Numbered from the stretch's first letter, positions 38,335-47,812 are shown. The stretch: 64,000 nucleotides of DNA from Glacieibacterium frigidum (GCF_007097155.1 NZ_VJWA01000001.1:1087501-1151500), one strand, 5' to 3'. Numbers and translations are program-made. The notes: a model not told the origin generated them from the letters alone.

Positions 38335-39189
38335 ATGTATTTTCATGACAAGCGACTGCAGTATCCCGTGACCGTCGATACGCCGAACCCGCAGTTCGCG
38401 CGCATGCTGCAACAGGCGATCGGCGGCGTCGAAGGCGAGATCCGCGTCTGCATGCAGTATTTCTTCCAGGCCTGGGGCAACCGCGCGCCGACGACCAAGT
38501 ACCGCGACATGCTGCTCCACACCGCGACAGAGGAGATCGGGCATATCGAGATGCTGGCGACCGCGGTCGCGCTGAACCTCGAGACCGCACCGGCTTCGGT
38601 GCAGGAAGAGGGCGTGATGGACAGCGTCGTCCATACCGTCATGGGCGGCGGCAATGCCAAGCATGCGATCGAGGGCATGATCCACAAGAACCTGCTGTCG
38701 GCCGGCATGGCGGCGATGCCGATCGATTCGGACGGCGTGCCGTTCGACATGAGCCACATCTATGCCAGCGGCAACATCGGCGCCGACATGTATGCCAACG
38801 TCGCCGCGGAGAGCACCGGGCGCGTGCTCGCGACGCGGCTGTTCAACGCGACCGACGACGAAGGCATGAAGAAGATGCTGCACTACATGATCGCGCGCGA
38901 CACGATGCATCAGCAGCAGTGGCTGGCGGTCATCGAGGAATTGGGCGGCACCGAGAACCTGCCGATCCCCAATTCCTTTCCGCAGTCGTCGGAAGACCAG
39001 GCGAACAACTACAATTTCTACGCCACCGCCGTCGACGGCAGCTATCCCGAGGGGCGCTGGACGCAGGGTCCGTCGATCGACGGCAAGGGCGAGTTCACCG
39101 TCTTCCAGAACCAGCCGCTCGGCCCCGAGCCGGTGCTGGGCGCGGCGCGGCCCGACAGCGGTGCGCAGAAGAAGCAGATCGGCCTCTGA
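38335..39189 (+). CDS. Manganese catalase family protein
   Basis: This 284-aa dimanganese catalase destroys hydrogen peroxide without haem. It has the ferritin-like four-helix bundle with metal-ligand glutamates and histidines: GGVEGEIRVCMQYFFQAWG, TATEEIGHIEMLATAVAL, YANVAAESTGRVLATRLF and YMIARDTMHQQQWLAVIEEL. MYFHDKRLQYPV is the typical N-terminus. The RBS GGAGAA precedes the ATG. It stands alone between the TonB receptor and the DUF2066/hda unit. Confidence 0.93.
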   Translation: MYFHDKRLQYPVTVDTPNPQFARMLQQAIGGVEGEIRVCMQYFFQAWGNRAPTTKYRDMLLHTATEEIGHIEMLATAVALNLETAPASVQEEGVMDSVVHTVMGGGNAKHAIEGMIHKNLLSAGMAAMPIDSDGVPFDMSHIYASGNIGADMYANVAAESTGRVLATRLFNATDDEGMKKMLHYMIARDTMHQQQWLAVIEELGGTENLPIPNSFPQSSEDQANNYNFYATAVDGSYPEGRWTQGPSIDGKGEFTVFQNQPLGPEPVLGAARPDSGAQKKQIGL

Positions 39190-39197
39190 TCCGTCAC

Positions 39198-39226
39198 CAC
39201 CGCCGTCCCTGCGCGGGACGGCGGTG
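39198..39226 (+). terminator. Hairpin after manganese catalase
   Basis: A 12-bp perfect stem (CACCGCCGTCCC/GGGACGGCGGTG) with loop TGCGC follows the catalase stop by 9 bp. No T-run follows, so it may be a partial terminator. Confidence 0.5.
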
Positions 39227-39270
39227 CTTGCGCGGATGACAAAGCGGTGGCCCGCGCTAATAGGTAGCGC

Positions 39271-40683
39271 GTGATCCGCTTGTTCCTGCTCATCCTCGCG
39301 CTCGTCGCCGTGCCGCTGCGCGCTCAGGAGACCGGCGGCGGCGGTGCGGCGTACGTGATCGGCGGCATTCCGGTCGATACCGCGGCGCGCAACACCTACG
39401 AGGCACGGCTGGCGGCCTATGCGATCGCGCGGCGCAAGGCGTGGCCGATGCTGTGGAACCGCCTGACCGGCATGGCCGAGAATTCGGCGCCCCGGCTCGG
39501 CGACGGCGCGCTGCAGGCGATGGTCGCGGGCATCGAGGTCGAGGGCGAGCGCTTCTCCACCACCCGCTACATTGCGCGCCTCGGCGTCGTCTTCGACCGC
39601 GCGCGCGCCTCGGCCTATTTCGAGGGCACCGCCGGGTCGCTGCACTCGGGCCCGATGCTCCTGCTGCCGATCTTCACCGATGGCGGCACGCGGACGCTGT
39701 ACCAGACCAAGACGCCGTGGATCGCCGCCTGGGCGCGCTTCAGCGAGGGGCTGAGCCCGATCGACTATGTGCTGGCCAGCGGCTCGGCCGGCGATAACGT
39801 GCTGCTGACCGCCTATCAGACGCAGCGCGGCGAGCGCAGCCTGTGGCGCAACATCCTCAACCGCTTCGGCAGCATCGACGTGCTGATCGCCGAGGTGCGG
39901 CTGGTGCGCAGCTTCCCCGGCGGGCCGGTCTCGGCCGAGTTCATCGCGCGGCACGGTCCCGACGCGACCGAGCTGGGCCGCCTGTCGCTGCGCAGCACCA
40001 CCGACGGCCTCGACGCGATGCTCGACCAGGGCGTGCGCGCCATCGACAACATCTATGCCCAGGCCCTGCGCGAGGGGCGGCTCGTCAGCGAGCCCGACCT
40101 GACCGCCGAGCTCGAGCCGATCATCAGCCTCGCGCCCGACATCGCCGGGCCGGCGTTCGCCGGCGGCGCGACGATCGAGGCCGATATCGTGACACCCGAC
40201 GGCAAAGCCTATGCCGAGATCGAGGCGCTGCTGCGCAGCGTGCCGGGCGTCAGCGGCGTGACGCTGACCAGCGTGTCGCTGGGCGGCACGTCGCGGGTCG
40301 CGATCCGCTATACCGACACGCCCGAGATGCTGCGCTACCAGCTCGACCAGAAGGGGCTGCGCCTGGCCGATACCGCGACCGGCGTGCTGCTGCGCCGCCG
40401 CGTTACGGGCGACGTCCCGGTGCCCGCGCCGGTGGTGATCCCGCCGCCTATCGCCGTGCCCGGCGCTCCGGTGCCGGCGGGTGCTCCTGCAACGCCGCCC
40501 GCCGGGTCGCTGCCTGCAGAGGCGCCACCTGCGACGGTGCCGCAGGCGCCCGTGGTGCCGCCGCCGGGCGACCGTCCCCGGGAGCGTGAACGCGAGCGCG
40601 ACCGCCGCGAGCGCCCGCCGCCGCGCCCCGCCGCCCCCGAGGCCGGGCCGATCGACCTGCTCGACGGGACGCAGCCGCGTTGA
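39271..40683 (+). CDS. DUF2066 domain secreted protein
   Basis: This is a 470-aa protein with signal peptide MIRLFLLILALVAVPLRAQ. The middle region with RKAWPMLWNRLTG, GPMLLLPIFTDGGTRTLYQTKTPWIAAW and DVLIAEVRLVRSFPGGPVSAEF matches DUF2066, a periplasmic domain found upstream of hda-like genes. The C-terminal third is Pro-rich, then a highly charged RERERERDRRERPPPRP stretch. A heavy-metal-associated-like fold (ALLRSVPGVSGVTLTSVSLGG) precedes the tail. Start is GTG at 39271. Its stop overlaps the hda start (TTGA). Function unknown. Confidence 0.72.
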   Translation: MIRLFLLILALVAVPLRAQETGGGGAAYVIGGIPVDTAARNTYEARLAAYAIARRKAWPMLWNRLTGMAENSAPRLGDGALQAMVAGIEVEGERFSTTRYIARLGVVFDRARASAYFEGTAGSLHSGPMLLLPIFTDGGTRTLYQTKTPWIAAWARFSEGLSPIDYVLASGSAGDNVLLTAYQTQRGERSLWRNILNRFGSIDVLIAEVRLVRSFPGGPVSAEFIARHGPDATELGRLSLRSTTDGLDAMLDQGVRAIDNIYAQALREGRLVSEPDLTAELEPIISLAPDIAGPAFAGGATIEADIVTPDGKAYAEIEALLRSVPGVSGVTLTSVSLGGTSRVAIRYTDTPEMLRYQLDQKGLRLADTATGVLLRRRVTGDVPVPAPVVIPPPIAVPGAPVPAGAPATPPAGSLPAEAPPATVPQAPVVPPPGDRPRERERERDRRERPPPRPAAPEAGPIDLLDGTQPR

Positions 40684-41291
40684 GCCCGGGCCAGCTGCCG
40701 CTGCCCCTGGTCTATGCGGCGGCGATGGGGGAGGCCGATTTCCTCGTCTCCGACGCCAACCGCGACGCGGTGCGCTGGCTGGAGACATGGCGCGACTGGC
40801 CGCGCCCGCAGGCGGTACTGACCGGCCCGCCGGGGTCGGGCAAGACCCACCTCGCGCGCGTCTTCGAAGGCCGCACCGGCGCCCGCGTCATCGACGATGC
40901 CGACGCCGCCGACCCGGAAACGGTCTTCCACGCCTGGAACGCCGCAACCGCCGACCGCCCGCTGCTGCTATGCGCCCGCCCCGTGCCGCCGGCGTGGCCG
41001 CACCGCCTGCCCGACTTGGCCTCGCGCCTCGCCGCCACCCCGCTGCTGACCATCCGCGACCCCGACGACACTTTGCTGGCGGCGATCCTCGCCAAGCACT
41101 TCGCCGACCGCGGGCTGAGGCTGTCTACCGAAGTCGCGGCCTACGTCCTCGCCCGCGTCGAACGCAGCTTCGCCGCCGTGGCAGCCGCCGCCGCCGCCCT
41201 CGATGCTGCAGCGCTCGACGCCGGGCGGGGGGTGACCGTGCCGGTGGCGCGCGAGGTCATGGAGGCGCAGTTCGATCTCGGGCTCGACTAG
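40680..41291 (+). CDS. hda: Hda-type regulator of DnaA (short DnaA-like AAA+ protein)
   Basis: Hda with the loaded sliding clamp stimulates ATP hydrolysis by DnaA and so limits reinitiation. The 203-aa protein has the clamp-binding motif QLPLPL at residues 5-10, Walker A TGPPGSGKTH (48-57), RVIDDADAADPE in place of Walker B, and the LPDLASRLAATPLLTI and FAVIEARSF-like sensor regions. The helical lid ends the protein. The start is TTG at 40680, overlapping the DUF2066 stop, and gives the conserved clamp motif. Confidence 0.9.
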   Translation: MSPGQLPLPLVYAAAMGEADFLVSDANRDAVRWLETWRDWPRPQAVLTGPPGSGKTHLARVFEGRTGARVIDDADAADPETVFHAWNAATADRPLLLCARPVPPAWPHRLPDLASRLAATPLLTIRDPDDTLLAAILAKHFADRGLRLSTEVAAYVLARVERSFAAVAAAAAALDAAALDAGRGVTVPVAREVMEAQFDLGLD

Positions 41292-41351
41292 CCACGGAGT
41301 CGGCGCAGCGGCAAGTTCAAGCCAGTCCGGTCATTCGCCGACCGGCCAGCG

Positions 41352-42410
41352 TCAGGCGAGCGTGTTGGCGATCGCCAGCTTGACGATCTTCTCGATCATC
41401 TCCTCGAGCTCTTCCTTGTCCATCTTCGCCAGGGGCCCGACCTTTTCCTCGGGCGGCGCGGCGGTCTTGACCTCATCGAGGATCATCGACCTGAGGTCGT
41501 CCTTGACCTGCTTCTTGGCGTGCTCGATCGCATCGCGGATCAGCGGCGTCGTGACGTTGCTGATCGAATTCATGATGTCCTTCTTGCCGTTCTCCCAGAC
41601 GTCGAGAATGTCCTTCTTGCCCTGCTCCCACTGCTTCAGGACCTCGTTCTTGCCGTCGTCGATCGCCTTCTTGGCGGCGGTGAGCGCGGTGTCGGGGAGG
41701 TTGGCGATCATCTTGCCCGCCTCGTCGGCCTGCTGGCCAAGCTTGGTGACGAAGGCGTTCTGCTCCTCGTATTTGCGCTGCGCGGCGGCGTTGGCCTCCT
41801 CGATCCGCTTCGTCTGATCGAACAGGCCCTGCGTCTTCTGCGCGGTGTCCTGCTTGAGCGTCTCGACCCCCGACTTGGTGTTGTTGACCTGATCGGCGAG
41901 CGACTTGATGTCCGACTGCGCGGTCAGGATGTGGTTCTTGAGGTCGTTAAGATCGGCGCGCAGCGCGTCGAAGCGGCTCGTCATGTCGTTCAGCCGGCTG
42001 TCGAGCGACGAGTCCTTGCTCTCCAGCGACGACGCCTTGCTTTCGAGGTTCGAGGTCTTGCCCTCGAGCGCCGACGCCTTGCTCTCGACCGCCGACAGCT
42101 TGCTCTCGAGGTTCGACGCGCGGCCCTCGATCGCGGTGTCCTTGCTTTCGAGCGACGATGCCTTGCCCTCGAGCGCCGCGGTCTTGCCCTCGAGCGCCGA
42201 GGCCTTGCCCTCCAGCGTCGATGCCTTGCCGTCGAGAGTCGAGATCTTGCCTTCGAGCGACGAGGCCCGGCTGCCGATTTCGGACAGCTTGCTGTCGAAC
42301 GACGACGAGCGGCTGTCGAGCGACGAGCAGCGGCTGTCGATCGACGAAAGTTTGCTGTCGAGCGACGAAATCTTGTCGTTCAGGCGCGCGTAGACCTCAT
42401 CGGCTTCCAT
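41352..42410 (-). CDS. Heptad-repeat coiled-coil protein of unknown function
   Basis: This 352-aa protein is not recognised. Residues about 14-146 are 19 uninterrupted seven-residue units of the form (A/L/I)SxL(E/D)(G/S)(K/R), for example ASALEGK and ASSLESK; position 1 and position 4 of each unit are hydrophobic, a textbook a/d coiled-coil pattern. The DNA period is 21 bp. The remainder has charged amphipathic helices such as LKQWEQGKKDILDVWENGKKDIM and a C-terminal KMDKEELEEMIEKIVKLAI. There is no signal peptide or membrane segment, so it is cytoplasmic, and one Cys lies near position 28. GGGAGGG precedes the ATG. The unknown gene at 42526-43185 lies 115 bp upstream on the same strand and may be its partner. 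Confidence 0.85.
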   Translation of the reverse strand: MEADEVYARLNDKISSLDSKLSSIDSRCSSLDSRSSSFDSKLSEIGSRASSLEGKISTLDGKASTLEGKASALEGKTAALEGKASSLESKDTAIEGRASNLESKLSAVESKASALEGKTSNLESKASSLESKDSSLDSRLNDMTSRFDALRADLNDLKNHILTAQSDIKSLADQVNNTKSGVETLKQDTAQKTQGLFDQTKRIEEANAAAQRKYEEQNAFVTKLGQQADEAGKMIANLPDTALTAAKKAIDDGKNEVLKQWEQGKKDILDVWENGKKDIMNSISNVTTPLIRDAIEHAKKQVKDDLRSMILDEVKTAAPPEEKVGPLAKMDKEELEEMIEKIVKLAIANTLA

Positions 42411-42525
42411 GGCTTGCCCTCCCCGAATATGTTCGCAGTTTACCGATACGGGCCGTTGCGACGAGAGTCATTGCGACAACGGTACAATGCGTTTTCGTCA
42501 GGCGGCAAGGCGCCGTCAAGCGGAT

Positions 42526-43185
42526 TCACGATGCCGCCGAGGGTGCCTCCGGACCGGCCTGCGGCTGTTTCGCCAGCATCAGGGCGCGCTCGTAATCTTC
42601 CTTGACCGACGCCGACCAGCGCCCCGGATAGCGTTCGACGGCGAGCGCGACGCGCGCGCCGTGGCGTTCGACAAGTTCGCGCGCCTCGAAGTCACCGTTG
42701 AACGATACGGTGCGCCGTTCGACGTCGAGGAGCTTTGCCATCAAGCGCTGAAAGGGTTCGGCCCAGCCCATCCAGCTTCCGTCGAAGCCGTCGCGTTCCA
42801 TCGTGACCGGCCCGTCGGGCCCAAGCAGTTCGCGGTTGTCGGCATTGCGCCACGACTGGCGCTCGACGAGCGGAGCGATGACGGTGAAGACCTCACCCTC
42901 GGCGCCGGGGCGGCCGCGCTTGACCCACAGCTTGATTTCGTCGCCCGCGTTGCGCCCGGCGCTGCGAAAACGCGCGTCTTCGCCGTATTGCCCGACGAGT
43001 TCCCACGTCCGGTTGCCGAAGGCGGGCGGCTCCATCGCGACGCCGTCGGCGATGACGATGGTGTCGCCGACCAGCAGCCCGCTACCGCGAAACGGGCTGG
43101 CCCAGGCGATCGCCTCGACGCGCAGCCGCCATGGCTCGACGGACTTGTCGATGAACGTCGTCAGCCCGCTCGTCAGGTCCGCCAT
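42526..43185 (-). CDS. Unknown protein, possible PDZ-like N-terminal domain
   Basis: This 219-aa protein is not recognised. There is no signal peptide or membrane segment. Residues 20-100 (SPFRGSGLLVGDTIVIADG and AGRNAGDEIKLWVKRGRPGAEGEVFTV) have a glycine and strand pattern like a PDZ-type ligand-binding module. The second half has WMGWAEPFQRLMAKLL, RRTVSFNGDFEARELVERHG and an Ala/Pro tail. It lies upstream of the heptad-repeat gene on the same strand with 115 bp between, so the two may form an operon. Any function is unassigned. Confidence 0.72.
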   Translation of the reverse strand: MADLTSGLTTFIDKSVEPWRLRVEAIAWASPFRGSGLLVGDTIVIADGVAMEPPAFGNRTWELVGQYGEDARFRSAGRNAGDEIKLWVKRGRPGAEGEVFTVIAPLVERQSWRNADNRELLGPDGPVTMERDGFDGSWMGWAEPFQRLMAKLLDVERRTVSFNGDFEARELVERHGARVALAVERYPGRWSASVKEDYERALMLAKQPQAGPEAPSAAS

Positions 43186-43252
43186 GCCGCGCCGCCCCGC
43201 CGCTGCCCATGGAGAAAATGGCCGAGGGGGCCGCGGTGGTCAAGACGGTGCC

Positions 43253-43789
43253 CTACACCGGCTTCAGCGCCACGAACGGCCCCTCCGGCAGCGTCACCCC
43301 AACCGCATCCCCCGCCCGCACCGCGCCGCCCTCGACCACCACCGCCATCACCCCCGCCTTGCGCACCAGCCCGCCCTCGGCATCGCGCCCCAGGCACGCC
43401 GCCATCAGATCCGGCATCATGCGCTCGAGCTGTACGCACGGGTTGCGCAGACCGGTCAGTTCGACCGTCGCCCCGCCGACCCGCAGGCGGGCACCGCGGG
43501 GCAGGGCGAGGAGGTCGACCCCGCGTGTCGTGATGTTCTCGCCCATGTCGATCGGGCCCAGCGCGAAGCCCGCCGCGACGAGTTCGTCGAGCAGTTCGGC
43601 CTGCAGCAGATGGACCTGGCGCAGGTTGGGCAGACCCGGGCTCCAGCGGGCGCGGGAGCGGTGCTGCACCCGTTCCCCGCAATGCGCGTCGCCCGCAACG
43701 CCGTGCCCCGCGATCAGCTCGATGACGGGCAGTTGCCCCTTGTTCAGGCCGTGCCGTGCCCCGGCGCCGACGGCGATCACGCGTCCCAT
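43253..43789 (-). CDS. MOSC domain protein
   Basis: This 178-aa protein resembles the MOSC domain, which carries or inserts sulfur in molybdenum cofactor chemistry. Characteristic parts are [46 protein letters not shown] (the MGENxTTxG signature), [27 protein letters not shown] with the conserved Cys, and [16 protein letters not shown]. It is short, so a single-domain MOSC. It is divergent from ppk. Confidence 0.88.
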   Translation of the reverse strand: MGRVIAVGAGARHGLNKGQLPVIELIAGHGVAGDAHCGERVQHRSRARWSPGLPNLRQVHLLQAELLDELVAAGFALGPIDMGENITTRGVDLLALPRGARLRVGGATVELTGLRNPCVQLERMMPDLMAACLGRDAEGGLVRKAGVMAVVVEGGAVRAGDAVGVTLPEGPFVALKPV

Positions 43790-43836
43790 GGCGGGGCCCT
43801 AGCCCCGGGTCATCGACCTGTCACGCTCAAGCCGCT

Positions 43837-46011
43837 ATGTTGTCCAGCATGATACAGGTTGCGCGCGCCCCCCGCGATCCCAGGCGCGACCCCGTCGCCG
43901 ACGGCGTCGCCGATACCGAACGCTATTTCAACCGCGAGCTGTCGTGGCTGTCGTTCAACGAGCGCGTGCTCGACGAGGCGACCAATGCCAAGCACCCGCT
44001 GCTCGAACGGCTGCGCTTCCTGTCGATCAGCGGCAACAACCTCGACGAATTCTACATGGTGCGCGTCGCCGGCCTGCGCGGCCAGGTCCATGCCGGCATC
44101 GAGACGCTGAGCGCGGAAGGCGCGACGCCGACCGACCAGCTCGCGGCGATCGCGCTGGCGGCCGACGCGCTGATGGAAAGCCAGCAGGAGGTGTGGGCCG
44201 ACTTGCTCAAGCTGCTGCCGCGCGTCGATTTCCACGTGCTCAGCTCCGACCAGCTGAGCGCCGACTGCAAGCAGTGGCTGGAGCGCCACTTCCTCGAACA
44301 GATCTTCCCGGTGCTCACCCCCCAGGCGATCGACCCGGCGCACCCCTTTCCGTTCATCCCGAACAAGGGGTTCAGCCTGATCCTCGAACTGCGCCGCAAC
44401 GCCGACGACGAGATTTTGCGCGCGCTGCTGATGCTGCCGTCGATGCTGCCGCGCTTTATCCGCCTGCCCGGCAAGGTGGCGCGCTGGATCAGCCTGGAGA
44501 ACACCATCCGCCTGTTCTTCGGCCAGCTCTTCCCGGGCTATGCGCTGCTCGGCGACGGTGCCTTCCGGGTCATCCGCGACAGCGACATCGAGATCGAGGA
44601 AGAGGCCGAGGACCTCGTCCGCTATTACCAGACCGCGCTCAAGCGGCGCCGCCGCGGCGAGGTCATCCGGTTGAAGATCGAGGCCGCGACCCCGCCGGGC
44701 CTGCGCGCGCTGGTCCGCGATGCGCTCGGCGTGCAGGACCGCGACACCACCGTGGTCACCGGCATCCTGGGTATCGCCGACCTGTCGATCCTCGTCGACG
44801 AGGACCGTCCCGACCTGAAGTTCGAGCCCTACTCGCCGCGTTTCCCCGAGCGCATCCGCGAGCATGGCGGCGACTGTTTCGCGGCGATCCGCGCCAAGGA
44901 CCTCGTTGTCCACCACCCCTATGAGAGTTTCGAGGTCGTCCTCGCTTTCCTGAAACAGGCGGCGCAGGACCCCGACGTCATCGCGATCAAGCAGACGCTG
45001 TACCGCGCCGGCAAGAACTCCCCCATCGTCCGCGCGCTGATCGACGCGGCGGAGGCTGGCAAGTCGGTGACCGCGGTCGTCGAATTGAAGGCGCGGTTCG
45101 ACGAGGAGCAGAACCTGATGTGGGCGGCGCAGCTCGAGCGCGCCGGCGTCCAGGTCGTCTATGGCTTCGTCGAGTGGAAGACCCACGCCAAGCTGTCGAT
45201 GGTGGTGCGGCGCGAGGGCGAGCATATCCGCACCTACGTCCACTTCGGGACGGGCAATTATCACCCGGCGACGGCGCGCATCTACACCGACCTGTCGTTC
45301 TTCACCGCCGATCCGCTGCTGGCGCGGGACGCCGCGCAGGTGCTCAACTACATCACCGGCTACGTCCAGCCGACGCACCTCGAAAAGCTCGGCATGGCGC
45401 CGCTGACGATGCGCGACAAGCTGTACGACCTGATCGATGCCGAGATCGCCAATGCGGTGGCGGGCCGCCCGGCGGGCATCTGGGCCAAGCTCAACAGCCT
45501 CGTCGACACCGGCATCATCGACAAATTGTACGAGGCGAGCGGGGCGGGGGTGCCGATCGAGCTGATCGTCCGCGGCATCTGCTGCCTGCGCCCCGGCGTC
45601 GCGGGGATGAGCGAGAATATTCACGTCCGCTCGGTGATCGGCCGCTTCCTCGAGCACAGCCGCATCTTCGCCTTCGGCAATGGCGGGGCGCTGCCGTCGG
45701 CGGCGGCGAAGGTCTTCATCTCGTCCGCCGACTGGATGCCGCGCAACCTCGACCGCCGCGTCGAGGTGCTGGTGCCGATCGAGAACCCGACCGTCCACGC
45801 GCAGGTGCTCGACCAGGTCATGCTGGCGAACCTGAAGGACACCGAGCAGTCGTGGCAGATGACGTCGAACGGCCAGTACAAGCGCCTCGTCCATTCCGGA
45901 CCGGCGTTCAACCTGCACCGCTATTTCATGACCAATCCGTCGCTCTCGGGGCGCGGCGCGGCGCTCAAGGATACCGGCACGGTGCCGCGATTGGTGCTGG
46001 GCACAGGGTAG
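43837..46011 (+). CDS. ppk: Polyphosphate kinase Ppk1
   Basis: Ppk1 makes inorganic polyphosphate from ATP through a phospho-His intermediate. The 724-aa protein (from ATG at 43837; ATG at 43849 is also possible) has the N-terminal domain [19 protein letters not shown], the head domain, and two phospholipase-D-like C domains: [39 protein letters not shown] with the catalytic His, [35 protein letters not shown] and [22 protein letters not shown]. No ppx is adjacent in the window. Confidence 0.97.
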   Translation: MLSSMIQVARAPRDPRRDPVADGVADTERYFNRELSWLSFNERVLDEATNAKHPLLERLRFLSISGNNLDEFYMVRVAGLRGQVHAGIETLSAEGATPTDQLAAIALAADALMESQQEVWADLLKLLPRVDFHVLSSDQLSADCKQWLERHFLEQIFPVLTPQAIDPAHPFPFIPNKGFSLILELRRNADDEILRALLMLPSMLPRFIRLPGKVARWISLENTIRLFFGQLFPGYALLGDGAFRVIRDSDIEIEEEAEDLVRYYQTALKRRRRGEVIRLKIEAATPPGLRALVRDALGVQDRDTTVVTGILGIADLSILVDEDRPDLKFEPYSPRFPERIREHGGDCFAAIRAKDLVVHHPYESFEVVLAFLKQAAQDPDVIAIKQTLYRAGKNSPIVRALIDAAEAGKSVTAVVELKARFDEEQNLMWAAQLERAGVQVVYGFVEWKTHAKLSMVVRREGEHIRTYVHFGTGNYHPATARIYTDLSFFTADPLLARDAAQVLNYITGYVQPTHLEKLGMAPLTMRDKLYDLIDAEIANAVAGRPAGIWAKLNSLVDTGIIDKLYEASGAGVPIELIVRGICCLRPGVAGMSENIHVRSVIGRFLEHSRIFAFGNGGALPSAAAKVFISSADWMPRNLDRRVEVLVPIENPTVHAQVLDQVMLANLKDTEQSWQMTSNGQYKRLVHSGPAFNLHRYFMTNPSLSGRGAALKDTGTVPRLVLGTG

Positions 46012-46140
46012 TCGGCGGCGGTCACCGCAAGTAGTCGCCGCCCGAACAAACCATCTGCATAGCGCATAGAAACGCTAGCGAAATGATAAACTTAGTTGAC
46101 CGTAACGATCACTGGCTCCACACCGCGCCAGGGGGTCGAA

Positions 46141-46593
46141 ATGGTCAAAGTCAGTTTCTCAAAGCTCGGGCTCGCTCTGTCGGTGGCCGCATTTAGCGTT
46201 GTTCCGTCATCGTCCTTAGCTGCGAAGCGCGATTCAGATGCGCCAAACATGCTAACGCATGGAATGGTACAGATGACGCTCGTGCCGGGTCAGACCACCC
46301 AGCTCCAAATTCTCGAGACGTTCGGCGCACCTAACGTGACGACAATCGAAGGACCCAACCGTGAGGTCTGGATTTACGACCGCCATGCGACTGTCACTAG
46401 TGCGAGCGGCTCGGGCTTTTCGATAGGAATGCTTCTCGGCGGCGCGGGCGGCGATGGCGGCGGCGCCGCTGGCGTTGGATTCGGCAGCCGCAAATCGCGA
46501 GCGGAGCAATCCAGTCGCAGCATGACGATCATCATTAAATTTGATGAGAATAAGCGGGTCGTCGACTTTAGGAGCCGCGCAAGTTCGTTTTAG
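46141..46593 (+). CDS. Small secreted protein, SmpA/BamE-like pattern
   Basis: This is a 150-aa protein with signal peptide MVKVSFSKLGLALSVAAFSVVPSSSLA. After it come VPGQTTQLQILETFGAPN and EVWIYDRHATV, then a Gly-rich loop (about 100-125) and a final strand MTIIIKFDENKRVVDFRSR. The GQTxxQILETFGxPN followed by WxYxR and KFDExxRV pattern is like the SmpA/OmlA/BamE fold, but no lipobox is visible. AGGGGG precedes the ATG. Base composition is lower in GC than the surrounding genes, and it pairs with the next gene, suggesting a transferred unit. Function unknown. Confidence 0.7.
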   Translation: MVKVSFSKLGLALSVAAFSVVPSSSLAAKRDSDAPNMLTHGMVQMTLVPGQTTQLQILETFGAPNVTTIEGPNREVWIYDRHATVTSASGSGFSIGMLLGGAGGDGGGAAGVGFGSRKSRAEQSSRSMTIIIKFDENKRVVDFRSRASSF

Positions 46594-46615
46594 GGTTTTG
46601 TCAGGGGGGCGTAAA

Positions 46616-47248
46616 ATGCGGGTAAACGTTGCTTTGGTCGTTGCGTTGATGGCGGTATCAGCGCCCACGGTCGCAAAGGAAAAGGCGCCGGTTTTGACGG
46701 CGCTAGAAATTCAGCAGATTCAGTCTCGGGAGTTCGAGGCCGACTTCAACACCGTATTTGGAGCGCTCATCACGACGCTTCAAGACAACGGCTATACGAT
46801 CACCACATCTGACAAGAGCGCCGGAATTATATCGGCAGCTGCAGCGTCGAAGTCAAAGATGACTTACAATATCCTGTGGGGTTTTGGCAGCAAGAAGCGG
46901 TCGCAATCTGTTTCAGCATTTGTCGAGCCTGCACGCGAAGGCTGGACACGTCTGCGTCTTACCATCGTCGATGGCGAAGTTAAAAAGAACCTGTACGGTG
47001 GAAGTCGGAGCGACAACGACGTAGCGAACCTGGACGCCGCCGTTTATTCTGCGGTCTTCGAAAAGATCGAGCAGGTTGTATTTGTTCGGAAGGCGCTGGC
47101 GTCACCGCCGGCAGCTCCTGCAACACCGTACGTCACCTCGGTTGTAGCGCCGGGATCGCCGCCGGTCGGTGTTCCAGCGAGTGTACCGGTCGCCGTTCAG
47201 CCGGTTTCGGCACCTCCGGTCACTTCCAACCTAGCGAAGCCAATGTAG
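46616..47248 (+). CDS. Secreted protein of unknown function
   Basis: This 210-aa protein begins MRVNVALVVALMAVSAPTVAKE, a signal peptide. The middle (about 30-160) has REFEADFNTVFGALITTLQDNGYTITTSDKSAGIISAAAAS, an arrangement seen in periplasmic proteins that share the Bacuni/PqiC-like or DUF4136-like mixed fold; I cannot assign it. The tail is Pro/Val-rich and probably extended. It starts 22 bp after the preceding gene's stop with an RBS (AGGGGGG), so the pair is an operon. GC is about 55%, lower than neighbours. Confidence 0.7.
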   Translation: MRVNVALVVALMAVSAPTVAKEKAPVLTALEIQQIQSREFEADFNTVFGALITTLQDNGYTITTSDKSAGIISAAAASKSKMTYNILWGFGSKKRSQSVSAFVEPAREGWTRLRLTIVDGEVKKNLYGGSRSDNDVANLDAAVYSAVFEKIEQVVFVRKALASPPAAPATPYVTSVVAPGSPPVGVPASVPVAVQPVSAPPVTSNLAKPM

Positions 47249-47254
47249 GCCTGC

Positions 47255-47812
47255 CTACCCCCGCGCCTCGGCCTCCCACTCGGCGCGGGTCAGGCGGCGG
47301 GGGATGTGCTGGGGGCAGTTCCAGTCGAAGCCGGCGACGCGGACCCTTGCGATGCGGTCGATGCGCGCCGGATAGCCGGGCATCGCGAGTGCCGCGGCGG
47401 CTTCGGGCGCGTCGGCGGCGGGCGTGAAATCGAGGTGGCCGAACAGCTTGAGGCGGCGGCGGTTGGGGTAATCCATCAGGAACAGCGACACGCGGTCGTT
47501 CTCGCTGACATTTCCCGCCGAGACGAACTGCTGGTTGCCGCGGAAATCGGCCCAGGCGATCGTCGCGGCGTCGATGACGCGCACGAAGCCCGGCGGCCCG
47601 CCGCGGAACTGGACATAGGGCCAGCCGTCGGCGTTGACCGACGCGAGGTAGAAGCCGTCGCGCGCGTGGATGAACGCCGCCTCGCCCTCGCCGAGCCGCG
47701 CGCCCGCGTCGCCGCGCGCGCCCATTGCGGCATAGCTGGCGCGGCTGCCCGCCGCCTCCTGCAGCGCGCGGACGGGGGCCGTGAAGGCGATGTCGTGCCA
47801 GGCGTGGCTCAT
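47255..47812 (-). CDS. Pyridoxamine 5'-phosphate oxidase-fold protein
   Basis: This 185-aa protein has a split-barrel FMN-binding fold: FIHARDGFYLASVNADGWPYVQFRGGPPGFVRVID, then ADFRGNQQFVSAGNVSENDRVSLFLMDYPNRRRLKLFGHL and a short C-terminal part FDWNCPQHIPRRLT. It probably binds a flavin and acts as an oxidoreductase of unknown substrate. Its start overlaps the TetR stop by 4 bp, so they form one unit and the TetR protein may regulate it. Confidence 0.87.
   Translation of the reverse strand: MSHAWHDIAFTAPVRALQEAAGSRASYAAMGARGDAGARLGEGEAAFIHARDGFYLASVNADGWPYVQFRGGPPGFVRVIDAATIAWADFRGNQQFVSAGNVSENDRVSLFLMDYPNRRRLKLFGHLDFTPAADAPEAAAALAMPGYPARIDRIARVRVAGFDWNCPQHIPRRLTRAEWEAEARG

Noticed and set aside
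41520-42605. Plus-strand ORFs with apparent repeats opposite the heptad-repeat gene
   Set aside because: The repeats are the complement of the 21-bp coding period of the minus-strand gene, which has the RBS and coherent coiled-coil pattern.
43810-45918. 702-codon minus-strand ORF antisense to ppk
   Set aside because: It mirrors ppk codons; the composition is not protein-like.
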